Below, piece by piece: positions 10,800 to 20,229 of a stretch of DNA of 64,000 bases (its first letter is position 1; the number at the start of each line of letters is the position of its first letter). Below the pieces are notes generated by a model that made no database searches, was not told the origin of the DNA, and was given only the letters and a program-made list of their open reading frames with translations. This stretch comes from Cryptomeria japonica (taxonomy: Eukaryota; Streptophyta; Pinopsida; Cupressales; Cupressaceae), in assembly GCF_030272615.1 (NCBI RefSeq), contig NC_081409.1:617215755-617279754 (forward strand), given 5' to 3'. A program made the translations under genes and the position numbers.

Positions 10800-11201
10800 T
10801 TATAGGCTTTTGTAAATCATATCTTTATGCTCTGGAAGATGGAGGGCCTCACTTATAGCCTCCTCTGAAAGGTAAGCCAAAGTGTTCCCTTCCTTGGATA
10901 CGATCGATCTTGATTGTGAGTCATAATGGCGGGCACACTCGATCATCAGCTCATGGCACTGGACTGCTGGAGGGAAACCGACCGCTTTGATGATGCCACT
11001 TTCAATTATCCTCTTTGCGACAGGTGATGGTTTTCCAATGTAAGGGACCTCTCGAAACTTCTTGACATTGAAGTTTCCCAAGTTGGTATCTCCAATATTG
11101 CTCCACTTGGACACGATCTTGGTCTCCAATTCTTCATTCCTCTGATCTTCCTTCACGAGAGCTGGACGACTAGTAGATGCTCCTGCCTTTGGAGTCGCCA
11201 T
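10800..11201 (-). CDS. A-family protein, N-terminal segment
   Basis: I choose the ATG at 11201 because the protein starting there, MATPKAG, also begins the E copy at 43619, while the sequence upstream is not shared. The frame ends in TAA at 10800-10802, where E has a sense codon, and is resumed in the same frame at 10799. The product starts with a Ser/Thr/Lys-rich tail, then a compact region (SGIIKAVGFPPAVQCHELM through EAISEALHLPE) that is well conserved in E. About 460 bp upstream is a TATA region (11664-11670). The function is unknown. The whole frame 11201-8001 is 1,067 codons with two internal stops, either damage or, less likely, programmed readthrough. Confidence 0.6.
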   Translation of the reverse strand: MATPKAGASTSRPALVKEDQRNEELETKIVSKWSNIGDTNLGNFNVKKFREVPYIGKPSPVAKRIIESGIIKAVGFPPAVQCHELMIECARHYDSQSRSIVSKEGNTLAYLSEEAISEALHLPEHKDMIYKSL

Positions 11202-12018
11202 CTTGACACCTACACAACATTTCATAATGAGTAATATATTTTGAAGCGTAGAAATATAGAGTAGAAAGGAAGATAAAAGATATCCATTAGGAAACTTCAT
11301 GATAAATCTTGAGTTATCATTTCCTAATTAACTACGTCAAACTTAGGATTTTCAAAACAAAGCGCAAAATTCAGATCTTCAATAATGGTGTCAAGGTGAT
11401 TTCGCCATACCTCCTCTTGAGAATTAACTCTAAGAAATGATGCAAAAATAGGAGAATTTGCTAGGCAAAAATGTGGATCAAAACTCCCTTCAGCAAAATG
11501 CGCCTCCTTTAGTCCTCACAAGAATCAACTCCACCTCTTAATTTCCAACACTTGAGGTAAATTCATTCCAAATAGACCAGATTTCGCACTTCCTTCTTGA
11601 TCTCCAAATTCGCACTTGAAATAATGAGTGAATGATTGATTAAACTTGATCAAAACACCCCTAATATATAGGGCGCTCACCACTTTGCCTCCCCATAGGC
11701 CGACTTGGCAAAATAAGTCTAAAAAATAAATAAAATTGCAAAAAGGAGAGGCTGACTTGACAAAATAATAAAAAAAGACCTCAAGTGCTCTATTTTCAAT
11801 TTTAATTTCACAAAAATTAATTTTAAACGCCTTTATAATAAAAAATTCAATTTTCTAAGGCTCAAAATTAATTTATTAAATACCAATGCGCCTTTTATTA
11901 AATACCAATTTAATTTAATTTTTTTTCAAATATTTCGAAGTTAGCAATTTTGGCATTTAATGCAATTTGGGAGGATGTTAACGCTCAAATATGGTAAAAA
12001 TAAAAATGCCAATAACTT
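11202..12018 (-). promoter_or_regulatory. Leader and putative promoter of the element A reading frame
   Basis: Noncoding. On the minus strand CCCTATATATTAGGGG (TATA at about 11664-11670) lies 460 bp before the ATG at 11201. GCCGACTTGGC just upstream (about 11698-11708) recurs in element B near 21555, so the block is a family feature. The 11720-11950 stretch is A/T-rich without further structure. Confidence 0.45.
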
Positions 12019-14236
12019 CGCCCTGGACCCTTGGAGAGGGACAGGAGCGAACCTTCAATTTTGGCCTTGCATTCCTCATTTTTAATTGCCAAAACTTCAT
12101 CTAGGCATCTAAAATGGCATTTTAATTGGAATCTCGAGTTTAATTTCACTTGATCTTTAGAAGGAACGTGCCTTTAAGACTTTTTTGCCTTGGACCCTTG
12201 GAGAGGGACAGGAGTTCACTTTTGTCCTCAATCCTTCATCTTTTAATTGCCAACTCTCAATGCGGAGTAAGTAATGATCTCTTTCATTCATTCTATGCAT
12301 GCTTAACTCGTTTTTGCAAGGCAAAATTGATTCTCCAAAGATTTTCGCCCTGGTCCTCCAGTGAAGGACAGGAGCGACTTTTGCATTTTAGGCTAGGATT
12401 ATCAAGTTTTGAAGTCAAATCTTTGTTCACCATGCTTTAGAAGACCTTTCCCATCTTGCACAACCTTGCCTAAGCGTAGTCTTGGAGAGAAGTTGTTGAT
12501 TTTGTAAAAATCGCCCTGGTCCTTCAGTGAGGGACAGGAGCACTTTTTGAGTCCTTTGTACAAATTCTTGATCACTTCAACTTCAAATTACCCTCTAGGC
12601 GTAGAATATCACACTTCACTACCTCTTGAGTCTTGGAAACAAAAATATCATCTTGAAATGTAAGGTAAATGGGCACATTTGGAAATTTCGCCCTGGACCC
12701 TTGGAGAGGGACAGGAGCGATTTTCCTTATTATCATCAAAATTTGTAAATCTTGCATCTCAATTCCACCTCAAGGCATTTTAAACATCCTTTCAAACTTG
12801 CACCTTGGCTTAGGTTTGTCCAAACTTGGAGAGAAAGGCTAGATATTAGGTTTTTCGCCCTGGTCCCTCAGAGAGGGACAGGAGTGATTTTGCAATTTCA
12901 AGCTTATCCGTCCTTTGCTAGCCTTCCAAATTATCTTCAACAGGCTAAACATGCCTTCTTCCATTCATTTCAATCACAAAACTTGCCTTGTCTTTGCAAG
13001 AAATTTGCACTTTTAGAAAATTGCTCTGGACCCTTGGAGAGGGACAGGAGCGCCTTTTGCCTCCTAGGTATATTTCCTTGTTTTGAAAACCCCCCAATCG
13101 CATCTGAGGTATAAAACATCATTTCTCCCTCCTATCCAAGTCAGGTTTTGCCTCAAAATCTCAAACAAAGAGGAGAATCTTGAAAAAATGCCATGGTCCT
13201 TCAGTGAGGGACAGGAGCGCCTTTAGTCATTTGGGTTGATTTCCTCCTTTGTGGACCACTCAAATTATATTCAATGGACAAAACATGCTTTCCTTGATCT
13301 CTTCCAATCATAAAATCACTTTGATCCTGCAAGAACAGTGCAAATTTGAAAATCAAGCTCCTGACCTTCAGTGAGGGACAGGAGCGAACTTTGTCTTCTA
13401 GGCCAAAATGCTTCGTCTTTCATCGTGAAATGTCTTTGCTAGGGAAGATTTCATCTTGTTACATGCCATGAATAAGAGTTCAAGTCCAAGAAGGGTCCAA
13501 AAATGTGTACACGAAGAATTTCGCTCTGGACCCTTGGAGAGGGACAGGAGCAAAATTACCCCTCTAGGCAAAACTCCATCATTTCATTGTCTTTAATCAA
13601 GTCTGGATGCTTCAATCACGTTCATTTCGTCCTCCACCATGCCTTTGATGTTTCAATTTGACCAAACAAGGTCAGGAATGACTCAAATAAGCTTTTTCGC
13701 CCAGGACCTCCAGTGAAGGACAAGAGCGATTTTGATGATTCAAACAAAATCCTTCATCATCTCGAGCTAAAACTCCTTCAGGCAGGTGGAGAAAGTTACT
13801 TGTCTTCCATTCATGCTCAACATTTGGCCCCTTTTCACTGCTAGATGAGGGAAATCAAGATTTCGCCCTGGACCCTTGGAGAGGGACAGGAGCGATTCTT
13901 CCCTTAATCTTCAAAATTCACCATTTTCATGCCTTCAACATCTTCAAAAGTGTAAAGTTACGTCCAATCATCTCTCCTGGAGACCCTGCACAAAACAAAA
14001 TAGAAAAGTCAGTGACAAATATGCATTACATAACATTTTCGCCCTGGACCCTCAGTAAGGGACAGGAGCGATTTCATCCTTTTTGGCTAATCCATCCAAA
14101 ATTTAAGTCCCCAATTACTTCACTAGGCAGAGTTAGGTCATCTTCAAGGCCAGGAACCAGTTAGCAAGCCATCTCAAAACAAGAATTTGCACTTAGAATG
14201 AATTTCGCCCTGGACCTCCAGTAAAGGACAGGAGCG
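12019..14236 (-). repeat. 14-unit tandem array, 160-177 bp period, each with a 31-bp hairpin core
   Basis: Cores start at 12019, 12186, 12346, 12512, 12689, 12856, 13022, 13189, 13356, 13522, 13698, 13864, 14040 and 14206. Each core begins CGCCCTGG and ends GGGACAGGAGCG or close variants. The middle forms a stem (GTCCCT/AGGGAC type), with CCTG/CAGG and CGC/GCG outside it. Spacers of about 135 bp are far more diverged than the cores. Spacings are mostly 166-167, with three of 176-177 and one of 160. The array forms the leader between the 5' end of element A and its promoter. Confidence 0.9.
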
Positions 14237-14593
14237 AATTCTCTGTTTCAGGCGTCATCTTGCCTCCAAAATTTGATCAAAATTCACCTAGGCAAGAACA
14301 CACAATTCCACCTTCAAAATGCTAACACTTAGACAAAATTTGGATTTTACCCCAAAACCCTGATTAGACCTAACCTGAGACCTATCTGACTTTCTTGACA
14401 GGCTTACCCTATTGCCTCAATCTCAATCCTTGGGAGGACGCTTAACAACTCTCAAAATTTGACTGGACTCAGCTTGAAAAACATTCGGAAGAAACCCCTA
14501 AAGCTTAGCCCTAGCCCAGACAGACAACTCACTCACTCAAAACCCTAAAAGCAGAGAGAAGAACAGACAAAACAAAAGCGAAAAAGAGGGGGT

Positions 14594-14629
14594 CCCCATT
14601 CTAATGGGGCGATATGTGAAATGTTCACA
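14594..14629 (-). repeat. 5' terminal hairpins of element A
   Basis: TGTGAA/TTCACA with a 3-nt loop occupies 14615-14629, exactly 3 nt inside the element end at 14632. CCCCATT/AATGGGG with a 2-nt loop occupies 14594-14609. Both recur at the same offsets in B, D and E. Confidence 0.8.
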
Positions 14630-14632
14630 TCA

Positions 14633-14637
14633 AAACC
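14633..14637. repeat. Target-site duplication of element A (right copy)
   Basis: AAACC, matching 6943-6947. Removing A and one copy leaves the continuous text AGGGTTTCAAACCCTAACC. Confidence 0.85.
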
Positions 14638-14941
14638 CTAACCTTGACGCCATTCATTGAGGAAGGTAGCGACTTGATCAAACGAGTGTTTTTATGCGTA
14701 TGTTGGCTGCCAGGGTTTGGTTGGCAATCTGATTCTCAAAGCAGACCTTTGGAACAGTCCTTCTACATTTAGATCAGCATTTTCTTCCCTTTTTGGGACA
14801 GCCCTGCACATCTCACTTCAGCAAATCCTTGCGCTGCCATTAGGAGGTATTTTTGGAGCTAATTTGTATGTCATTTGATTGTAATACATCTTTCTTGTTT
14901 GGAGGGATGGGTTCACCCAGCTAGGTCGTGTTTATCAATAT

Positions 14942-15657
14942 TGTAAATGTATATGCAATTTTCAAATTGAAAAGCAAGTTTTATATATATATATATATTG
15001 TAGTGTACTTATTATTTCTTTGATTCACAATATAATATGTCTGGTTTTTTCTTTGCTGCAGATGGAGAGAGAACATTAATTGATTTCGATGCCCTTCTCC
15101 AAGCAAATGAATCGGGTTATATATGGCAATGAGGGGAGACCAAGTGTTACCTTGGTCGGTTATGTCCGATCAAGATAACCCTTGATCACACCTTTTGATT
15201 ACCCAAACAACACATTGCTAATTAACCCGATATAAATCGGTGCCATTACATGTTTCATATTAACCGATATGTGTATCGGTGTCAATGCATAACCCGATAA
15301 TATATATCGGTAACTATGATATCCTTAACTAATTCCCAATCGATGGCAGTTAAAGAGGCCCGATAACTATATCAATCGGTGGCAATAAATAAACAAAACA
15401 TACCCGATAACTAAGCGGGGTATTACTAATAACATCCGATAATATATCGGTGGCATCATTATTAAGTGCAATTTGATAATTATGAAGGGGTTCGGTATAT
15501 TATAAATCATGCATATAGAAATGATATATCAATATATATTCATATATATTTATACATCTCCAAGATCGAACATATATATCTGCATTAATGCCATTCTTCA
15601 TTTGATGTAAATGGATCTATATTAGATTTTATCTGGCCGATGCTATTTGCATCAACA
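14942..15657 (-). repeat. 3' LTR of the copia element
   Basis: 716 bp; on the minus strand it starts TGTTGATGC and ends TTTACA. It contains a (TA)n run at about 14981-14998 and a cluster of CCGATA..TATCGG dyads between 15224 and 15453. Compared with the 5' LTR it lacks half of a 17-bp palindrome and a 30-bp A/T-rich segment. Confidence 0.93.
15224..15453. promoter_or_regulatory. Cluster of CCGAT..ATCGG dyads in the LTR
   Basis: At least six units with CCGATA facing TATCGG or ATCGGT (near 15224, 15262, 15292, 15360, 15402, 15434), 30-65 bp apart. The same cluster is in the other LTR (about 20530-20762), partly decayed. Reiterated dyads in the U3 part of an LTR commonly act as enhancer or factor-binding sites; here the factor is unknown. 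Confidence 0.5.
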
Positions 15658-15667
15658 CTCCCTCTTA
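15658..15667 (-). promoter_or_regulatory. Polypurine tract of the copia element
   Basis: Minus-strand TAAGAGGGAG immediately precedes the TGTTGATG start of the 3' LTR, the usual position for plus-strand priming. Confidence 0.75.
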
Positions 15668-16191
15668 GCTAGGGAAGATAAAGTCATCATGTCTAGAATC
15701 TCATTTCTCATGATGGTCAGGATTCCTTATGGAGTCTCATAATCTCACTCTACATAGGATCATACCATACAAACATGAAGTATCACCTAAACACGTGATA
15801 CAAGAAGTTCATCATCTTGTGATGACATGATATCACCTAACCTCGTGATATCAGTACTACCTAAACACGCAATACTTAAGGATAAACATATGAAAATAGT
15901 TAAATCTTCAACTTCTCCAAGTTGCGGTATGTGCACTAACATTTTATTCAAATGTTATACCACAACACAATCATGACACATCCATGACATACCAGAGATC
16001 CAACATGATAACTGGTTTGAACATCATAAGATCGTCACCTTACAATGTCTACATACAAGTGTTCATTATCTGAGAGATCGTCACCTCTTGGACATGAACA
16101 CAGGGGGTTAAACCCATAAAAGTCCTAACATGACAAAGAAGTTTACACATTAAGCATCTTATTGATATGCAAGTACAGATTATAAAGAAAA
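15668..16191 (-). other. 3' noncoding region of the copia element with three small hairpins
   Basis: No gene between the RNase H end and the polypurine tract. Three related inverted repeats of the form ATCAC..GTGAT lie at 15780-15801, 15829-15852 and 15854-15875. The inner word CCTAAACACG is shared by the first and third. Confidence 0.6.
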
Positions 16192-16530
16192 TTACCTTTC
16201 TATCATACCTAAACCTTTTCTGAAGTGATCAACCTTCACTCTGGAAAGTGGTTTGGTCAGAATATGTGCAGTCTGATCCCCTGTATTAACATATTCCAAT
16301 TTGATCACATTTTTGTCTACCACGTCTCGCACATAATGGTATGGAATCTCAATATGCTTGGATCTGTCATGGAATACTGGATTTACAGAAATTTTTATGC
16401 AGCTCTGGTTGTCACAATGGATGACAGTGGGTTTCATAGGTTCACCAAACAATCCCACAAGCAACTTCCTAAGCCATACTGCCCCTCGGGCAGCCATGGA
16501 AGCTACAATGTACTCGGCCTTGGTAGAACT
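16192..16530 (-). pseudogene. pol: Copia RNase H, C-terminal part
   Basis: This continues the pol frame after an in-frame TAG (16531-16533). It carries the copia RNase H words KAEYIVAS, IHCDNQSCI, HIEIPYHYVRD and ILTKPL. RNase H removes the RNA strand of the RNA/DNA hybrid during reverse transcription. In the segment upstream the usual Asp residues near TNSNWAG are Asn, so catalysis would be lost even without the stop. The frame ends at 16192, shortly before the 3' noncoding region. Confidence 0.85.
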
Positions 16531-18000
16531 CTAAGCTATAGAAGACTGTTTTCTGTTGATCCAAGATATCATGGCTGACCCTAAACTGAAGCAACACCTT
16601 GAAGTGCTTTTCCTGTCAGTCACACTTCCAGCCCAATTTGAGTTTGTAAATCTGTGTAGGTCTAAATCAACTTTCTCATATTTGAGACCAAGGTTTAGAG
16701 TACCTTGTAAGTATCTCATAATGTGTTTCACTACAATCAGGTGGATCTCTTTAGGCTCACACATAAATTGACTTAAGGCATTGACTGCATAACAAATATC
16801 TGGCCTTGTATTTATCAGGTACATCAGGGACCCAATCATCTGCCTGTATTGAGTAGGATCAGTGGATTGTGACTCTGTTGCTGCTTCCTTAAGATTATGT
16901 AAATTTGTCTCCATGGGAGAGGTCATAGGTCTACAGTTTAGCATTTCGAATCTCTTCAAAATGTCCAAGGTATACTTACCTTGGTTTAGTATAATGTTAT
17001 CAGAATTTTGCCATATTTCCAAACCTAGGAAGTAATGAAGGAGTCCCAAGTCCTTCATATCAAATTCTTTAGATAGATCTTTCTTGCATTGATCTATAAG
17101 GTGATCTTCTCCTGTGATTAATAAGTCATCAACATATAGAATCAATATTAGCATATCACCTTTATTTTGTTTGTAGTAGAGATTAGGATCTGCATCATTT
17201 TTAGAGAAGCCTAGTTCTGAGAGATAGGTGTCAATTTTTTCATACCATGCTCTGGGAGCCTGTTTAAGCCCATAGAGAGCTTTCTTGAGTCTACACACAT
17301 GAGACTTTGTATCATGAATTTCAAATCCTTCAGGTTGCTCTAGGTAGACTTCTTCTGAAATCTCACCATTAAGAAATGATGTCTTAACATCCATCTGGTG
17401 CACCTTCCACCCTTTTGCTACTGCAATGGCTAGTACTGCTCTTACTGAGGTATATCTGGCTACAGGTGCAAAGGTTTCTTCATAATCTATCCCTTCCCTT
17501 TGAGAGAACCCTCTAGCTACAAATCTGGCCTTGTGCTTTTCAATACTGCCATCTGCAACATGTTTGATCTTGAAAAGCCATTTAGATGAAACAACAGATT
17601 TCTTAGTACGCCTAGGAACAATCTCCCAAACATCATTCTTCATAATGGACTGATACTCTTCAGACATGGCATCCTTCCATACTTGATGTTTAAGTGCATC
17701 TGATACATTGTTTGGTTCAACTTTAGAGAGATCATTCATAAGGGCAACATAGCTAGTGAATTTATTAGGTCTTTTGCTTTCTCTGAAGGTTCCTGAAGGA
17801 GCAGTAAACTTCTGAGCTTCTGTTATAGTCTTGGTGGCCCATAGTGGTCTTTTCTTGAGGTTTTCTCTAGGTGGGTTTTGAGTTTCACCTATAGTTTCCT
17901 CAAGATCCTCCCTCTGAAGCTCAGGAGTAGGATCTTCTTCTCTGTTAGGAGTAGGGATATAGATTTCAGGCTCTATTGTACTTTGGGCTCTTTTGAAGGC
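16531..18000 (-). pseudogene. pol: Copia reverse transcriptase and RNase H N-terminal part
   Basis: Open in the pol frame from 18000 to a TAG at 16531; the first ATG, at 17739, is probably not a real start. Landmarks in order are [59 protein letters not shown], the catalytic YVDD (LILYVDDLLITG), HYFLGLEI and MIGSLMYLINTRPDI. These are the standard RVT_2 blocks, and the catalytic YVDD is intact. The segment is isolated from the integrase part by a TAA at 18001-18003. Confidence 0.9.
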
Positions 18001-19257
18001 TTAGTTTTCTTCAAAGATTACATCCCTACTAAGTTCAATATTTCTCTGACCTTGTATATAGATTCTATAGGCCTTGGATGTTTCACTATATCCTACAAGT
18101 ATTCCCCTTTTTCCAGAAGGTTCTAGTTTCAGTCTTTTCTCTTTAGGTACATGTATATAGACAGGACACCCAAATATCCTAAGGTGGCTGATATCTGGCT
18201 TTATTTTGGTAAAGACTTCCTTAGGAGTTTTATCTCCAAGATGGGAGTGAGGACATCTGTTTTGTATATACACAACAGTGCTAGTTGCTTCTGCCCAAAG
18301 ATTGATATTTAGATTCTGATCAAGAATCATGGCTTTGGCAGCTTCTACAATTGTCCTATTTTTCCTCTCAGCTACCCCATTTTGTTGAGGATTATAAGGT
18401 ATTGTTAACTCTCTCTTAATCCCTGATTTTTTACAAAAATCTTTAAATAATTCTGATGTGTATTCCCCCCCATTATCAGTTCTTAGGGTTTTAATTTTAT
18501 TTCCTGAATAGTTCTCTGTTATTGATTTAAACTCTTTAAACCTATTGAGGTTCTCTTCTGATTCTTTACACTTTAGAAAGTAGATCCAAGTTTTCCTAGA
18601 GTAGTCATCAACAAATATTACATAATACAAAAATCCCCCTAGAGAGGGTACGGACATAGGTCCACATACATTAGAATGAACTAACTCTAAAACTTTGCTT
18701 GTCTTCCTAGTACTATTTTGGAAGGCACCCTTGGTATTTTTACCTAGGGCACATCCCTTGCATGCCTCTGAATGATATTGCTTCAACTTAGGTAGACCTA
18801 TGACAAGGTTTCCCATAGATGATAAAGCTCTATAATTCAGATGGCCTAGTCTTCTATGCCAAACTTCATTTGCATTTGTCGCTTCATGAATTAGGGCTAG
18901 GTTGGGCTCTATGCATAACTCATACAAATAGGCTCGTCTTTGACCAATGACTTTAGCTTTCTTGATGGAAGAATTCCTTGGCCAAGCCAACACCTTGTTT
19001 TCCATGAAGGTTACTCTGTATCCGTTATCTTCTAGTGCTGATAAGGAGACTAGATTTCTCTTGATGCTGGGGACATATAGTACTCCTTCGAGTTGCAATG
19101 ATATGCCTGTCTTCAGTTTGATGGTGCAGGATTCAATTCCTCTGACTGGATGTGAGGAATCATCTCCAATAGTCACTTCTTCATCATTCTCCTCTATCAT
19201 GGAGTCTAGCACTTCTCTAAACCCTGTAATGTGTTTGGACGAGCCACTGTCGATCAC
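18001..19257 (-). pseudogene. pol: Copia protease and integrase
   Basis: Begins with the aspartic protease motif IDSGSSKHITG. The pre-integrase zinc-binding HHCC follows (WHRRLGHLN ... CKGCALGK), then the integrase core with Asp in VDDYSRKTW, Asp in LRTDNGGEY and Glu in NGVAERKNR. The C-terminal part includes LRIFGCPVYIHVPKEKR. Protease cleaves the polyprotein and integrase inserts the cDNA. All three DDE residues are visible. The segment is preceded by a TAG (19258-19260) where the family has a tryptophan before the protease motif, and ends with TAA at 18001-18003. Confidence 0.9.
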
Positions 19258-19730
19258 CTAGGAGTTACACTTGTTTGTTGCATGGCTTGTAAGTGCTGAG
19301 TAGAGGACATAGTTCTTGGAGTCATCTTCTCTTTTGGATTTTCCTGCTTTGGCAAATGTGGCTTGATGTTTGGCTCTCTCCGGACATTTTGCAACATAGT
19401 GCCCGAATTTGTCACACCTATAGCATTGAATATGTGATAGGTCTTTCTTTGAAGTGTTCTTGCCTTGATGACCTTTCCTCTTCCTAAATTGCTTCTTCTT
19501 GGTTTTCTTATTTGTGTTAGTATTTAGGACTTGAAGGTCTTCGTCTATGTTCTTTTGTTTTATTCCCATCTTGTTCAATCTTGATTCTTCTTGGAGACAA
19601 TCATCTCTTAATCTTTCAAACTTAGGATATTTGGACCTTGCACTGATGCCTTGAACGAATGTACTCCATCCACTAGGCAACCCATCTAGAGCAATGAGTG
19701 TTAACTTTTTTGCTTTGGATCTCGTAATCA
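19258..19730 (-). pseudogene. gag: Copia gag, C-terminal part with zinc knuckle
   Basis: Same frame as pol. The segment contains LIALDGLPSGWSTFVQG, a basic stretch and one CCHC knuckle (CYRCDKFGHYVAKC). It is joined to the N-terminal gag by a frameshift near 19730: the N-terminal frame stops with TGA there. It ends with a TAG at 19258-19260. Confidence 0.85.
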
Positions 19731-20138
19731 AGAGTTTGCTAGTTCATCTCTTAGGGTTGATATCCACATAAAGTAGGCATTGATTGTCTCCCCTTTGTTC
19801 ATGGTGATATGATTTATCTCTTGTTTTAATGCCAAAGTTCGACTTGCATTTGATATCTCAAATGTGCTTTCAAGTGCTTTGAACATTTTATAGGTCGTCT
19901 GATGTTTCCTTATGATGGGCATTATGTTGTTTCTCACCCCATCAACTATTATTTTAATGGCCTTTTCATTTCCCTCAATCCATGCTGCTTTGTCAAGTTC
20001 ATTTTCAGGTTGTGCATTTTCAGTTTGAACAAATGAATCCATTTTGTTTTCCTTTAAGATCATCTTGATTCTAAACTTCCAAGCTGAAAAATCATCGCCA
20101 CCTCCAAGTCTATCTTCGAATCTGATAGCGCTGGCCAT
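19728..20138 (-). pseudogene. gag: Copia gag, N-terminal part
   Basis: Starts at the ATG at 20138, about 80 bp after the primer-binding site. The product begins MASAIRFEDRLGGGDDFSAW, a typical start for copia capsid proteins (UBN2 type), with later NAYFMWISTLRDELANS. The frame ends with TGA where the gag protein should continue, so a small indel near 19730 has shifted the frame. Confidence 0.85.
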
Positions 20139-20217
20139 TTGAGAAATGTGATGTAGTATATAACCTTGTTCTTAAATTATTCACAAAATCGAATAGCCTT
20201 AGGTTCGATCAACTATA

Positions 20218-20229
20218 GCTCTGATACCA
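20218..20229 (-). promoter_or_regulatory. Primer-binding site, initiator-Met tRNA
   Basis: Minus-strand TGGTATCAGAGC directly follows the end of the 5' LTR (TTTACA). It is complementary to the 3' end of plant initiator-Met tRNA. Confidence 0.95.

Larger units (their letters stand above)
6948..14632 (-). mobile_element. Element A: 7,685-bp unit with TG..CA ends, hairpin leader and long unknown ORF
   Basis: Read on the minus strand, A runs: 5' end at 14632 with two terminal hairpins; a leader of 14 tandem units (14236 down to 12019); a TATA region at 11664-11670; a reading frame from 11201 to 8001 with two in-frame stops; a 3' noncoding segment with telo-box and second TATA; and a terminal hairpin ending CGTCAACA at 6948. 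A 5-bp direct duplication (AAACC) flanks it. The ends (TG..CA) and 5-bp duplication are those of retroviral-type integrase insertion, but there are no paired LTRs, primer-binding site, polypurine tract or pol genes. It may be a giant solo LTR or a non-autonomous unit. Confidence 0.8.

Noticed and set aside
12019-14236. CRISPR-like array (31-bp repeat, regular spacing)
   Set aside because: Spacers are about 135 bp and partly related to each other, the repeats are degenerate, there are no cas genes, and the array sits inside a plant element.
6948-14632. Helitron or Maverick interpretation of element A
   Set aside because: Helitrons leave no duplication and end in CTRR; Mavericks have long inverted repeats and viral-type genes. 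A has a 5-bp duplication and TG..CA ends.
20218-20229. tRNA gene suggested by TGGTATCAGAGC (also at 40115 and 63672)
   Set aside because: Only the 3' end of initiator-Met tRNA is matched, at primer-binding positions; no cloverleaf surrounds it.
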